From assembly GCF_001695855.1 (NCBI RefSeq), contig NZ_MBSS01000010.1, positions 62,001 through 126,000 on the forward strand: a DNA stretch of 64,000 nucleotides, given 5' to 3'. This stretch comes from Ensifer sp. LC163. GTDB lineage: Bacteria; Pseudomonadota; Alphaproteobacteria; Rhizobiales; Rhizobiaceae. Of this stretch, positions 1 to 9,202 are shown in pieces. The notes beneath the pieces were generated by a model. It saw only the letters and a list, made by a program, of their open reading frames with translations. It searched no databases and was not told the origin of the DNA. The position numbers were made by a program, and so were the translations under genes. How positions within the stretch are numbered: the first letter of the stretch is position 1; each line of letters starts with the position of its first letter.

Positions 1-494
1 ATTCCGAATTCGATGATTTCGACGGCTTCATTCGCAATGAGCCGCACATGGCCTTCCATGGCCCCTACCGCAGTCCCGAAGACCTCGGTGCGATCTATGA
101 CGAGATCGATTTCACCTGGGCGATCGATTTCTTCGAGGAGGGCCAGAACTCCAAATGGCTGCTTCCGAACCGGCTCTATGAGGGCTGCCGCTACGGTCGG
201 GTTCCGATCGCCATGCGCGGTACGGAGACCGCCCGCTTCCTGGCAGTCCGTGGCCTCGGTTTTCTGCTTGATGAAGCAGAGCCGGAGAACCTCGTTTCGC
301 TTCTCGGAGACGTCGATGCCGGCCGCTATGCGGATGCATCACACCGGGTGACCGCCTGCAATTCCGACACCTGGGTCTTCGGCCGCAATGACTGCGAGAA
401 CCTCGTCAGGCGTTTGTCGGCAATCACATCGAAGGCCCCGGAGCCCGCGACGCCGCTTTCTCACGCCCGTCAAAACGAAGGTGGTTTGTCATGA
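1..494 (+). CDS. exoL: Succinoglycan glucosyltransferase, 3' part (ExoL-like)
   Basis: The reading frame is open from base 3 to the TGA at 492-494, so the 5' end lies outside the window. About 163 C-terminal residues are visible, with a phrase around FHGPYRSPEDL and a region containing NRLYEG and RFLAVRGLG that fits the C-terminal half of a GT4-type glycosyltransferase. I did not identify it from sequence alone: the assignment rests on its position directly before exoA in an exoL-A-M-O-N-P order identical to the known S. meliloti succinoglycan cluster. ExoL is known to add the second glucose of the octasaccharide repeat on the cytoplasmic side of the inner membrane. The stop overlaps the exoA start (ATGA), indicating translational coupling. 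Confidence 0.7.
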   Translation, partial: SEFDDFDGFIRNEPHMAFHGPYRSPEDLGAIYDEIDFTWAIDFFEEGQNSKWLLPNRLYEGCRYGRVPIAMRGTETARFLAVRGLGFLLDEAEPENLVSLLGDVDAGRYADASHRVTACNSDTWVFGRNDCENLVRRLSAITSKAPEPATPLSHARQNEGGLS

Positions 495-1489
495 ACACAA
501 CAGATCTGACGTCGACGCGCAGCCTGATCGTCATCCCCTGCCTGAACGAGGCCGAGCATATCGAGGCTCTGGTCGACAAGCTTCGCCCGTCGATCGCGCC
601 GCTCAATGCGGTCATCCTGATCGTCGATGGCGGCAGCACCGATGGCACCCGTGAAATCGCGGCTCGGCTGGCCGACGACGATCCGTCGGTCCTGACGCTC
701 GATAATCCCCAGCGCATCCAGAGCGCCGCAATCAATCTTGCGATAGCCGAGTATGGCTCGTCCTTCGATTATCTTCTCCGCATCGATGCTCACGGCACCT
801 ATCCGGACGACTATTGCCAGAGGCTGGTCGAGGAAGTGACCGCAGCGGGCGCAGACTCCGTCGTCGTTGCCATGCAGACGGTCGGCTTCACGCCCTTTCA
901 AAAGGCAACGGCCTACGCCCAGAATTCCAAACTCGGAAATGGCGGCGCCAAACACCGGCTTGGGGCTACCAGCCATTGGGCCGACCACGGACATCATGCG
1001 CTGATGCGGATTGCAGCCTTCACGGCAATTGGCGGTTATGACGAGAGCTTCAGCCACAACGAAGACGCCGAGTTCGACTATCGGTTCCGCAAGGCCGGCT
1101 ACCGTATCTGGATGACCGACCGAACGAGCATGGTCTATTATCCCCGGGCAAAGATCGGGCCGCTGTTCCGGCAGTATTTCAGCTATGGCCGGGGCCGAGC
1201 CCGCAATGTGCTCAAGCATCGCGTCGTGCCAAGCCTGCGCCAACTGCTGCCGCTCGCCGTGGCGCCGGTGGCAATCGGCGCATTGCTTGCCGTCATCAAC
1301 TGGATTGCCGTCGTCCCGGTCGTCCTCTGGGCCGCAGCCTGCATTGGTTACGGCGCCTGGATGGCACTTGGCCAGAAGAATCCTTACGGTCCGCTGGCCG
1401 CGGTTTCGGCCATGGTGATGCATTTCGCCTGGTCCGCCGGGTTCTGGCGCGAGTTGCTTGACCTTCGCAGCAGGCGGGTCGCACCATGA
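491..1489 (+). CDS. exoA: Succinoglycan glucosyltransferase ExoA
   Basis: 332 residues, close to the usual ExoA length of about 330. A GT2 (GT-A fold) domain starts at residue 12. It has the nucleotide-binding DGGSTDGT motif at 46-53, a metal-binding RIDAH at 97-101 (DxD equivalent) and an acidic HNEDAEFDYR acceptor-side motif around 194-203. Two or three hydrophobic helices at about 245-310 anchor it in the inner membrane. By family knowledge ExoA transfers the first beta-1,3-glucose onto the galactose-lipid primer. Both ends overlap neighbouring genes by 4 bases, so it sits in one tightly coupled operon. Confidence 0.88.
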   Translation: MNTTDLTSTRSLIVIPCLNEAEHIEALVDKLRPSIAPLNAVILIVDGGSTDGTREIAARLADDDPSVLTLDNPQRIQSAAINLAIAEYGSSFDYLLRIDAHGTYPDDYCQRLVEEVTAAGADSVVVAMQTVGFTPFQKATAYAQNSKLGNGGAKHRLGATSHWADHGHHALMRIAAFTAIGGYDESFSHNEDAEFDYRFRKAGYRIWMTDRTSMVYYPRAKIGPLFRQYFSYGRGRARNVLKHRVVPSLRQLLPLAVAPVAIGALLAVINWIAVVPVVLWAAACIGYGAWMALGQKNPYGPLAAVSAMVMHFAWSAGFWRELLDLRSRRVAP

Positions 1490-2433
1490 CCGAGACAGCC
1501 ACCGAAATGACCGGAGATGTTCGCGTCGACATCGCGGTCTGCACGTTTCGTCGGGCCGAGCTTGCCGAAACGCTGCGCTCGCTCGCTGCCATTGCGGTGC
1601 CCGGCGGGACGGCAATCCGCATCATCGTCGCCGACAACGACGTGCATCCAAGTGCGGCCGGCCTTGTCGACGCGCTGAGGCTCGAAATTCCCTTTGAGAT
1701 TGACTATGTGCATTGCCCGGCAAGCAACATCTCGATCGCCCGCAACGCCTGCCTCGATAAAGCGCACGGCGACTACCTTGCCTTTGTCGACGACGACGAA
1801 ACGGTTTCGCGTGACTGGCTGGTGCGTCTGTTGGAAACGGCCGCGGCCACCGGGGCCGAGGCGGTTCTCGGCCCGGTCCGCGCCGGGTATGACCTGTCCG
1901 CACCGTCCTGGATGCGGCGCGGCGATTTTCATTCGACGCGACCCGTGTGGGTCGGCGGCGAGATTGTGACGGGCTACACCTGCAACGTCCTGCTCGACCC
2001 CAAACGCCCGGCACTTGCAGGGCGGCGTTTCAACCTCGCGCTCGGCCGAACAGGCGGTGAGGATACGGAGTTCTTCACCCATATGCACGAGGCCGGCGGC
2101 CGTCTTGCCTATGCATCGGATGCCCTGGTCTACGAGATCGTGCCGGAAACGCGCGCCAGCTTTCGATGGTTGGCAAAGCGACGCTTTCGCTCCGGCCAGA
2201 CCCATGGCCGTTTGCTTGCGCAAGCCGCGGCAGGCAGCGGCAAGGCGGTCGAGATCGCTCGTGCCGCGGCCAAATCCGGCTACTGCGCTACCGCCAGCCT
2301 GCTCTTCGTCGCCTCGCCGGTTGCCCGGTCGCGCTATGCTCTGCGCGCCATCATGCATGCCGGCGTCGTCAGCGGCCTTTTCGGCGTTCGCGAGCTTGAG
2401 CAGTACGGCACATCGGAAGTGGCGGCGCGATGA
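1486..2433 (+). CDS. exoM: Succinoglycan glucosyltransferase ExoM
   Basis: 315 residues (family about 309). A GT2 N-terminal domain begins VDIAVCTFRR. The DDDE metal-binding cluster is at 102-105, and a GGEDTEFF motif near 185-192 matches the acceptor-side ED of GT-A enzymes. A C-terminal hydrophobic stretch follows, as in membrane-associated ExoM. The family adds the third glucose (beta-1,4) of the succinoglycan repeat. ATGA overlaps join it to exoA upstream and exoO downstream. The assignment is by motif and by conserved gene order. Confidence 0.87.
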   Translation: MTETATEMTGDVRVDIAVCTFRRAELAETLRSLAAIAVPGGTAIRIIVADNDVHPSAAGLVDALRLEIPFEIDYVHCPASNISIARNACLDKAHGDYLAFVDDDETVSRDWLVRLLETAAATGAEAVLGPVRAGYDLSAPSWMRRGDFHSTRPVWVGGEIVTGYTCNVLLDPKRPALAGRRFNLALGRTGGEDTEFFTHMHEAGGRLAYASDALVYEIVPETRASFRWLAKRRFRSGQTHGRLLAQAAAGSGKAVEIARAAAKSGYCATASLLFVASPVARSRYALRAIMHAGVVSGLFGVRELEQYGTSEVAAR

Positions 2434-3446
2434 CGAAAACCAATCCGGATGTCAGCTTTGTCATCGCTGCCTTCAACGCGGCCGATACAATCGCGCGCGC
2501 GATCGACAGCGCGCTTGCCCAGGAAGACGTCGAGGTCGAAGTGATCGTCGTCGACGATGCGTCGCCTGACGACACCGCAGCCATCGTCGCGGCCTTGGCC
2601 GATCCGCGTATCCGGCTGCTCCGGCTTCCAGCCAATCGCGGCCCGGGCGGCGCGCGCAATGCCGGGCTCGATGCAGCCCGCGGCGAATGGATCGCCATCC
2701 TCGATGCCGACGACACGGTTCGCCCCGCGAGACTTGCCCGAATGATAGCCAGCGCGCGTCGCGAAAGCGCTGACATCGCCGTCGACAATCTGGAAGTCCT
2801 GAACCTCGATGGCCGGCGCGAGCGGATGTTTGTCGATGCAACGCTCGAGAAGGCACCGATCCTCACCCTTGCCGCCTTCATCGAGTCAAACGTGCTTTTC
2901 CGCGCGACCTATAATTTCGGTTACATGAAGCCGATCTTCGAGCGCCAGTTTCTCGAGCAGAAGCAGCTGCGCTTCAGGCAAGATATCCGTATCGGCGAAG
3001 ACTACATCCTGCTGGCCTCGGCCCTTGCCGAAGGCGGGCGCTGCGTTGTCGATCCGTCCGCCGGCTATCGTTATCACATCCGCAAAGGCTCCATCTCCCG
3101 CGTACTTGAACTGCGCCATGTCGATGCGATGATCGCCACTGACGCCGACTTCCTCAGCACCCACGCCATCGACGCAGGTGCAATGGCAATGCAGCGCAAG
3201 CGCAGCCGCAGCCTTTTCGAGGCGCGCGCCTTCCTGCAACTCGTTGAACACATCAAATCCAGATCGCTGGGCAGCGCCGTCAAGACGGCGCTCTCCAGCC
3301 CGCGCGCGCTCCGGCATCTCCGGATGCCGATCGCCGCGCGACTGCGCCGCCTCGTTGCGCCGCTGTCGCGCTTGAAGCCCGCCACGATGACAGTGGCGGC
3401 TGAACGATCCACCTCGGGCAAAAGCCCTCACACAAAAAAAGGATAA
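2430..3446 (+). CDS. exoO: Succinoglycan glucosyltransferase ExoO
   Basis: 338 residues. Typical GT2 domain: [10 protein letters not shown] at the start, VDDASPDDT at 41-49, and LDADD (DxD motif) at 91-95. The C-terminal third is basic (repeated RR/RLRR), fitting a peripheral inner-membrane protein. ExoO is known to add the fourth glucose with a beta-1,6 linkage. It overlaps exoM by 4 bases and ends 4 bases before exoN, so the operon stays compact. Confidence 0.85.
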   Translation: MTKTNPDVSFVIAAFNAADTIARAIDSALAQEDVEVEVIVVDDASPDDTAAIVAALADPRIRLLRLPANRGPGGARNAGLDAARGEWIAILDADDTVRPARLARMIASARRESADIAVDNLEVLNLDGRRERMFVDATLEKAPILTLAAFIESNVLFRATYNFGYMKPIFERQFLEQKQLRFRQDIRIGEDYILLASALAEGGRCVVDPSAGYRYHIRKGSISRVLELRHVDAMIATDADFLSTHAIDAGAMAMQRKRSRSLFEARAFLQLVEHIKSRSLGSAVKTALSSPRALRHLRMPIAARLRRLVAPLSRLKPATMTVAAERSTSGKSPHTKKG

Positions 3447-3450
3447 TGCC

Positions 3451-4356
3451 ATGGACCGTATCAGAACTGTCAGAAAAGCAGTTATTCCGGTTGCCGGCAA
3501 CGGCACGCGTTTCCTTCCCGCGACGAAGGCTGTTCCGAAAGAGATGCTGACCATCGTCGATCGGCCGGTTGTGCAATATGCTGTCGACGAAGCCCGCGAG
3601 GCCGGCATAGAGCACATCGTCTTCGTCACCAGTCGGAACAAGCAGGCGATCGAAGACCACTTCGACGACACGCCCGAGCTCATTTCGTCGCTGACGCGCT
3701 CGGGCAAGAACGCCCAGATTTCCGAACTCGAGAGCATGTTGCCCAAGGCCGGCTCCGTCAGCTTCACCCGGCAACAGGCGCCGCTCGGCCTCGGCCATGC
3801 TGTCTGGTGCGCACGCGACCTGATCGGCGACGAGCCTTTTGCGCTGCTCCTGCCCGATATGCTTTCCTATGGCGCGCGCGGCTGCATGGCCGGCCTGATG
3901 GATCTCCATGGTCAAACCGGCGGCAATGTCGTCGGCGTCGAACAATGCGCGCCGGAGGATGCCTCCAAATACGGCATCGTCGGCAAGGGAGCGAGTGTTC
4001 CCCATGGTTTCGCGGTCACCGAAATGGTTGAAAAACCAAGGGCGGGAGAGGCGCCGTCGAACTTCTATCTTAACGGCCGCTACGTTCTCCAGCCCGAAAT
4101 CTTCGGCATTCTCGCCCGCCAGCAGCGCGGTGCCGGCAACGAGATCCAGCTGACCGATGGCATGCTGAAGCTTTCCAAGGACCAGCCGTTCCACGCCCAC
4201 CCCTATGATGGCCGGACCTTCGATTGCGGATCGAAGCAAGGGTTTATCGAGGCGAACGTCGCCTTTGCGCTCGCCCGTTCGGATATCGGCGACCTGGTCT
4301 ACGAATCCGTCAGGGACATGGTTTTGTCTCACGAAGGCCGCATCCGCGCGGCATAA
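3451..4356 (+). CDS. exoN: UTP-glucose-1-phosphate uridylyltransferase
   Basis: 301 residues, the normal GalU/ExoN length. Near the N-terminus are the nucleotidyltransferase signature GNGTRFLP (16-23) and the KAVPKEM loop (26-32). Further on come [10 protein letters not shown], the VVGVEQ strand and the FDCGSKQGF motif near the end. The enzyme makes UDP-glucose from UTP and glucose-1-phosphate in the cytosol, supplying donor for the glucosyltransferases encoded just upstream. The start follows an AAAGGA-type ribosome site 4 bases after exoO. Confidence 0.93.
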   Translation: MDRIRTVRKAVIPVAGNGTRFLPATKAVPKEMLTIVDRPVVQYAVDEAREAGIEHIVFVTSRNKQAIEDHFDDTPELISSLTRSGKNAQISELESMLPKAGSVSFTRQQAPLGLGHAVWCARDLIGDEPFALLLPDMLSYGARGCMAGLMDLHGQTGGNVVGVEQCAPEDASKYGIVGKGASVPHGFAVTEMVEKPRAGEAPSNFYLNGRYVLQPEIFGILARQQRGAGNEIQLTDGMLKLSKDQPFHAHPYDGRTFDCGSKQGFIEANVAFALARSDIGDLVYESVRDMVLSHEGRIRAA

Positions 4357-4364
4357 GCCCGGTT

Positions 4365-4390
4365 CCGGCGCCCCGAATAGGGGGCGCCGG
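4365..4390. terminator. Strong GC hairpin between exoN and exoP
   Basis: CCGGCGCCCC (4365-4374) pairs perfectly with GGGGCGCCGG (4381-4390) around a GAATAG loop. No T-tract follows, so it is better read as a transcript-stabilising or attenuating hairpin between exoN and exoP than as a full Rho-independent terminator. Confidence 0.6.
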
Positions 4391-4425
4391 CCGATAGACT
4401 GTATGGAAACGGACAGAGCGACCCA

Positions 4426-6783
4426 ATGAAACAAAGAAGTCTACCGTTCAGTAGCGTCTTGCCCCGGGAAGCCGAGGAATCCGATGGCTTCATCGATCTC
4501 GACCGGCTTTTTTCGGTGGCCGTTCGCCGCGGCAAGACAGTCGGGCTCTTCGTTGCCCTGTTCGTCGTGCTCGGCGGTGTCTACCTGCTTTTCGCCACGC
4601 CGAACTATACGTCGATGACCCAGATCCTGCTCGACGAGAACCTCTCCAAATACGCCGAGGAAGAGGCTTCGCCGCAAAACAGCCAGTTGCTCGACACGCA
4701 GATTGCAAGCGCCGTCGAGATCCTCAAATCCGGTGAATTGGCGCTGCGCGTCGTCGACAAGATCAACCTTGCCGATAACGACGCGATCCTCAATCCGCCA
4801 CGCTCACCTTTCGCGGTGGTCAAGGACTGGATGAAAACGATCACCGGCGTGTTTGCCGGCGGTCCTGAGGTAACGGAAGAGGCTGCGCGCAGTGGCCGGC
4901 GACAGAAGGCCGCCGCACTCATCCAGCAGGGCCTCGCCGTCGAACGCGTGTCGCGAAGCTCGGTCGTCGCACTTTCCTACCGCTCAAGCGATCCGCAGCT
5001 GGCGGCACAGGTGGTGCGCGCCTATGCCGATTCCTACCTGACCGACCAGTTGAACGCCAATTTCGAGGCAACCGAAAGGGCGTCCGTGTGGCTGCAGGAG
5101 CGCCTGGCCGACCTGAGGCAGCGATCGCAGGTCGCTTCGCTGGAGGTGGAACAATACCGCACCGACAACGGGCTGACCTCGGCGCGGGGCGAGCTTATGT
5201 CGGAACAGCAGCTCGCCGACCTGAACAGCCAGCTCATCATCGCCCAGGCCGATACGGCGACCGCTTCGGCCCGCTACAAGCAGTTCCAGGCCATCGTCGA
5301 ACAGGGCCCGGAGAAAGCCGTCGACAACGCGACGATCTCGTCGAAGGATGGCGACAACTCCGTCATCCGTGATCTCAGGACCCGCTACCTCTCGGTCGGC
5401 AAGCGCGAGCAGGAAGTGACCCAGAGCTTTGGCGCCGACCATCCGCAGGCCGTATCGCTGCGGACCGAGAAGAACGATATCGGCCGCCAGATCTACCAGG
5501 AACTCCAGCAGCTCGCATCGAGCTATCGCAATGAATATGAGGTCGCGCGGTCACGCGAAGCCTCGCTGCGTGAAAACATCGAGGGAACCACCGGCCGGAA
5601 CTCCGACGCGAACCGATCGCTCGTCCATCTGCGCGAACTCGAGCAGAAGGCGGCGGCGCTGAAGACGCTTTATGAATCCTATCTCGGTCGCTACGAGCAG
5701 GCGGCACAGCAGCGCTCCTTCCCGATCGCCAAGGCGCGGGTGATTTCCGAAGCGGGCGTGCCCGTTTCGCCCTCAAGCCCAAAGAAAACGATGATCCTGG
5801 CTTTGTCGGCCGTGCTCGGCATGATGGCAGGTGGGGCTTTTGCCGCGTTTCAGGAATTCCGCGAGCGGACGTTCCGTCTCGAAGGCGACGTGCGCACTAT
5901 CCTCGGGCACCGGTCGCTCGGTTATGTCCCGCTGATCGGCCCACGCGCGCCGACAGCCGCGGACCACATGCGCGCCCGGCTGGTGAAGGACAAGGGACCA
6001 CCCCAACCGATGCCGGAACCGGTGCCCTTCGAACGCGTCAGTCGCATCGTGCTCGACGCGCCGCGCTCCTCCTTTACCGAGACGTTCCGCAACGCCAAGC
6101 TCGCCTGTGACCAGATGCTGCATGGAAACGCCTGCCGTGTGGTCGGCATCGTTTCCGCCGTTCCCGATGAGGGCAAATCGATTGTGGCGGCCAATTTTGC
6201 CGCCCTTCTCGCCGCCAGCGGCAAGCGAACGCTGCTGATCGATGCGGATATCCGCAAGCCTGGCCTGAGCAAGATGATCACCCCGGCGCCGAAGACGGGA
6301 CTTGTCGAAGCGCTGACCGGAGAGACATCATGGCCGGCCGGCATCAAGATCGACCATAAGACGAAGCTTGCCATCTTCCCGGTCGGCGGCGAAGCCAGCA
6401 GCCACTACCCGCATGACAGCCACGAGCTGCTCGCCTCGCAGGCCATGGCGGACCTCATCGAGAATGCGCGCAAGTCCTTCGACTATGTGATCGTCGACCT
6501 CGCGGCCCTCGCCCCTGTCGTCGATGCCAAGGCGTTTTCGCCGCTTGCCGATGGTTTCCTCTTTGTCGCCGAATGGGGCCGCACACCGTCACGGCTCGTG
6601 CGCGACCTGCTGCACGCCGAACCGCAGATCAACGCCAAGATCCTCGGGGTGATCCTCAACAAGACGGACATGCGGGAACTGGCGAAATACAGCGATTTCG
6701 GCGCCGCCGAACACTATCGCCACCGCTTTGAAAAATACTATGTCGACAACGCTGCGACCCAACGCGAAGCCGAGCCGGTTTGA
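4426..6783 (+). CDS. exoP: Exopolysaccharide chain-length/export protein ExoP (Wzc family)
   Basis: 785 residues, matching ExoP of S. meliloti (about 786). An N-terminal Wzz domain has a membrane helix at about 36-57. A long periplasmic coiled-coil section follows (repeated QxLADLxxR and EQKAAALKTLYESYLGRYEQA), then a second helix near 448-468 preceded by the proline-rich VPVSPSSPKK. The cytoplasmic BY-kinase-type ATPase has Walker A PDEGKS (about 580), Walker A' LLIDADIRKPG and Walker B VIVDLA. The tail carries the tyrosines of YSDFGAAEHYRHRFEKYY. It works with ExoQ and ExoF (outside the window) in polymerisation and export. Confidence 0.92.
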   Translation: MKQRSLPFSSVLPREAEESDGFIDLDRLFSVAVRRGKTVGLFVALFVVLGGVYLLFATPNYTSMTQILLDENLSKYAEEEASPQNSQLLDTQIASAVEILKSGELALRVVDKINLADNDAILNPPRSPFAVVKDWMKTITGVFAGGPEVTEEAARSGRRQKAAALIQQGLAVERVSRSSVVALSYRSSDPQLAAQVVRAYADSYLTDQLNANFEATERASVWLQERLADLRQRSQVASLEVEQYRTDNGLTSARGELMSEQQLADLNSQLIIAQADTATASARYKQFQAIVEQGPEKAVDNATISSKDGDNSVIRDLRTRYLSVGKREQEVTQSFGADHPQAVSLRTEKNDIGRQIYQELQQLASSYRNEYEVARSREASLRENIEGTTGRNSDANRSLVHLRELEQKAAALKTLYESYLGRYEQAAQQRSFPIAKARVISEAGVPVSPSSPKKTMILALSAVLGMMAGGAFAAFQEFRERTFRLEGDVRTILGHRSLGYVPLIGPRAPTAADHMRARLVKDKGPPQPMPEPVPFERVSRIVLDAPRSSFTETFRNAKLACDQMLHGNACRVVGIVSAVPDEGKSIVAANFAALLAASGKRTLLIDADIRKPGLSKMITPAPKTGLVEALTGETSWPAGIKIDHKTKLAIFPVGGEASSHYPHDSHELLASQAMADLIENARKSFDYVIVDLAALAPVVDAKAFSPLADGFLFVAEWGRTPSRLVRDLLHAEPQINAKILGVILNKTDMRELAKYSDFGAAEHYRHRFEKYYVDNAATQREAEPV

Positions 6784-6790
6784 ACGACGG

Positions 6791-6811
6791 GAGCCCAACT
6801 CGCTTGGGCTC
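6791..6811. terminator. Bidirectional hairpin between exoP and trkH
   Basis: GAGCCCAA (6791-6798) and TTGGGCTC (6804-6811) form a perfect 8-bp stem with a 5-base loop between the convergent exoP and trkH stop codons. No strong T-run follows on the plus strand. Confidence 0.65.
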
Positions 6812-6813
6812 TC

Positions 6814-8268
6814 CTAATCCTTCCAGAACAGCGGCGTCAGAACGACCAGAACGGTCAGGATCTCAAGACGCCCGAGCAGCATCATGATCGACAACAGATA
6901 GAGCGCCGGATCGGACAAGGTGGAGAAGTTTCCAGCTGGCCCGATGATCGGACCGAGCCCTGCACCAACATTTGAAAGCGCCGTCGCGATCGCCGACGCC
7001 GATGTCAGCAGGTCATAACCAAAGGCGCCCATGGCCAGGCTGCCGAAAGCCCAGATCATCATATAGGCCGTAAAAAACAAGAAGACTGTCCGCTGCACGT
7101 CGATATCGACCAGTGCATGGCCGTAGCGAACCGTATGGATCGCGTTCGGGTAGATGAGCTTGTAGAGGCCGGCCCGAATGGAATTGAAGACGATGATGAA
7201 GCGATAGGCTTTCATACCCCCGGCCGTCGATCCGGAACACCCGCCCATGAAGGTCGCGGCAAAGGCGAGCGCGACGATGAAGTCGCCCCAAAGCATGTAG
7301 TCATCGCTGGCAAACCCGGTCGTCGACAGGATCGACGATACGGTGAAAAACGAATGCGCCAGCGCTTCATGGAAGGCGACACCGTTTTCCAGCCGCTGAA
7401 AAAGGCTGGCTGCGATCGCAAGCACCGTCAGGTACGACAGGAACACGATGATCTGCGGATCCTTCAGTGTGTCCAGTCGCCCGCGCACGATGAAGATGAT
7501 CAGCACCGAAAACGGCAGGCTGCTGACCGTCATGAAGAACGTTGCCACCCACAGGATCGGCAGGCTGCTGAAATAGCCGAGCGAGGCGTCATGAGTGGAA
7601 AAGCCTCCGGTTGCGATCGTCGACATCGCGTGATTGATCGCATCGAAGCGGTTCATTCCGAGATAGCCGTAGATGATGGCGCAGGTGACCGTCAGGACGA
7701 CGTAGATCAGCACGAAGGCGCGGGTGAAGGTGACGATGCGCGCGAACGGCTTCTCGGTGGTGTCGGACGATTCCATCTTGAAGAACGAGAGCCCGCCGAC
7801 GCGCAGATACGGCATCACGAACAGGCCGAGCGCCACGATCCCGATGCCGCCGAGCCAGTGCAGCAGCGAACGCCAGACGAGGATGCCCGGCGGTGCGTTG
7901 TCCAGGCCGGCGATGACGGTCGAACCCGTCGTGGTGATGCCCGAGACAGATTCGAACAGCGCCTCGGCAAAATCGAGATTGACCGACGACAGCCAGAAGG
8001 GAACGACACCGACGAACGAAACGACGAGCCACAGCAGATTGACGAGGAGAAAGCCCATCTTCCGGTTGAACGCCGGTGGTCCGCCTTGCGTTGCCGCCAC
8101 CGTCACAAGCGAGAGGCTGCCCATCAGGCACGCTGAGACGGCGAAGACCTTCCAGTCTGGATGGCCGAAATAGAGATCGACCAGCGCAGGGATGAACATC
8201 GTCAACGAGAGATAGAGGCCGACCTTTGCGGCAATGTTGATGGCGGACTGGTAAATGGTCGCGTTCAA
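6814..8268 (-). CDS. trkH: Trk-type potassium uptake protein TrkH
   Basis: 484 residues with about ten membrane helices. Four pore loops carry the selectivity-filter glycines: SGITTTGSTV, STIATGGFST, SILSTTGFAS and ALSNVGAGLG. GGCSGSTAGGMKAYR and a C-terminal helix (LLGRLEILTVLVVLTPLFW) are also typical of TrkH/KtrB proteins. It forms the inner-membrane potassium channel that pairs with the NAD-binding TrkA, which is not in this window. It is convergent with exoP and has no visible partner gene, so it is probably monocistronic. Confidence 0.92.
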   Translation of the reverse strand: MNATIYQSAINIAAKVGLYLSLTMFIPALVDLYFGHPDWKVFAVSACLMGSLSLVTVAATQGGPPAFNRKMGFLLVNLLWLVVSFVGVVPFWLSSVNLDFAEALFESVSGITTTGSTVIAGLDNAPPGILVWRSLLHWLGGIGIVALGLFVMPYLRVGGLSFFKMESSDTTEKPFARIVTFTRAFVLIYVVLTVTCAIIYGYLGMNRFDAINHAMSTIATGGFSTHDASLGYFSSLPILWVATFFMTVSSLPFSVLIIFIVRGRLDTLKDPQIIVFLSYLTVLAIAASLFQRLENGVAFHEALAHSFFTVSSILSTTGFASDDYMLWGDFIVALAFAATFMGGCSGSTAGGMKAYRFIIVFNSIRAGLYKLIYPNAIHTVRYGHALVDIDVQRTVFLFFTAYMMIWAFGSLAMGAFGYDLLTSASAIATALSNVGAGLGPIIGPAGNFSTLSDPALYLLSIMMLLGRLEILTVLVVLTPLFWKD

Positions 8269-8347
8269 CGGTCAGTCGCCCCGGTCTTGGCTGTCCCTTG
8301 TCCACTCGCGCTGTGCGAGTCGCTGTCACCTGCCATCATTGCCGGGA

Positions 8348-8485
8348 TTAGCGGCCGGCGCCGACAAACGCAAGTTCGACACCGCGCACGCCAATCACGA
8401 CACGTTTTGCGCGATCCTGACGATCGCTGTGGATCAGACGCCCGATCACCTGATCGTGGCGCGACAAGTCATCACCTTGACTCAT
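8348..8485 (-). CDS. Possible 45-residue protein upstream of trkH
   Basis: An ATG at 8483-8485 opens a 45-codon frame (MSQGDDLSR...ELAFVGAGR) ending in TAA, in the 270-bp space between divergent trkH and the next gene. There is no convincing ribosome site. Composition looks protein-like but nothing is recognised, so it may be chance. Confidence 0.25.
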   Translation of the reverse strand: MSQGDDLSRHDQVIGRLIHSDRQDRAKRVVIGVRGVELAFVGAGR

Positions 8486-8537
8486 TTCTGCGTGTAAAGC
8501 CAAATTGAAGAGACGCACCGTAATCTTGAGCAAAGAA

Positions 8538-8780
8538 ATGACCCCCGCGCGATTTACCCAATGCCTGCTTGCCCTTCGCTGGACACCCATCAATCTCGCA
8601 AGCGCCCTTCATTGCAATCTGGCGTGGATCGAGGCGATGGAAACGGGCGACGAAAAGGTACCGGCGGAACTGGCGACCTGGCTCGAAACGCTGGCAACGG
8701 CCCATGAGACACTGGGCATCCCCGTGGCCTATCGCGGCAAGGGGCTGGAGCGGGCGACCAGCCGCGCTGCGCGGCGCTAG
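8538..8780 (+). CDS. Small helix-turn-helix-like hypothetical protein
   Basis: 80 residues from the ATG at 8538 (MTPARFTQCL). A TTG 33 bases upstream would add 11 residues but looks less likely. The sequence TQCLLALRWTPINLASALHCNLAWIEAMETG has the spacing of a Cro/C1-type helix-turn-helix (LASALHC followed by a second helix). The acidic middle VPAELATWLETLA is followed by a basic tail. It is probably a small DNA-binding protein of rhizobia, function unknown. It is divergent from trkH and stands alone. Confidence 0.6.
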   Translation: MTPARFTQCLLALRWTPINLASALHCNLAWIEAMETGDEKVPAELATWLETLATAHETLGIPVAYRGKGLERATSRAARR

Positions 8781-9202
8781 CAATCGCCGGCGCCGAGTCT
8801 GGCTGCGGCGCAGAATTTCCGCGCGGCGATTGCGCGTGTTCGGCTTCAAAGAGCTTCGCGGCAGCAACATCGCCAGAGGTGTATGGAGCTCGGGCCGGAA
8901 CGTGGTGTATCTTCGGGCACGGCGCCAGCTTAAAAAGACCGCTTCCGTCACTGCCGCTAAACCCGCGTGATTTGATACAAGAGAAATGGTCCCGGCGTTG
9001 ATACACCGGCTCATCGTCAAGTGCAGTTCTGCGACTCCCTACAACTCGATCTGGTAAGCGCATTCGCCTCAGGGCGGTCGTGTCGAAGACTGCCGCTTGA
9101 TCGGGAATATGCGCTTCGATGCTGTAGATCTGAATAATTTTGACGGGCCGATCGTGTCAACTTACGAGGGCGAATTACCTAGTTGTTCTGGCTAAGGACA
9201 CC
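8781..9202. other. Gene-free interval before the traA terminus
   Basis: About 420 bases between the small HTH-like gene and the end of traA. Open frames here are short and compositionally random. No repeat, hairpin or RNA gene was recognised. It probably marks the join between exo/trk DNA and the conjugation module. Confidence 0.5.

Noticed and set aside
470-1615. Long minus-strand frames across the exo genes
   Set aside because: Mirror frames of high-GC coding DNA. The exo genes have correct motifs and coupled starts.
7117-8136. 339-codon frame on the plus strand
   Set aside because: It is antisense to trkH throughout, with Arg/Asp/Gln-rich low-complexity composition and no ribosome site.
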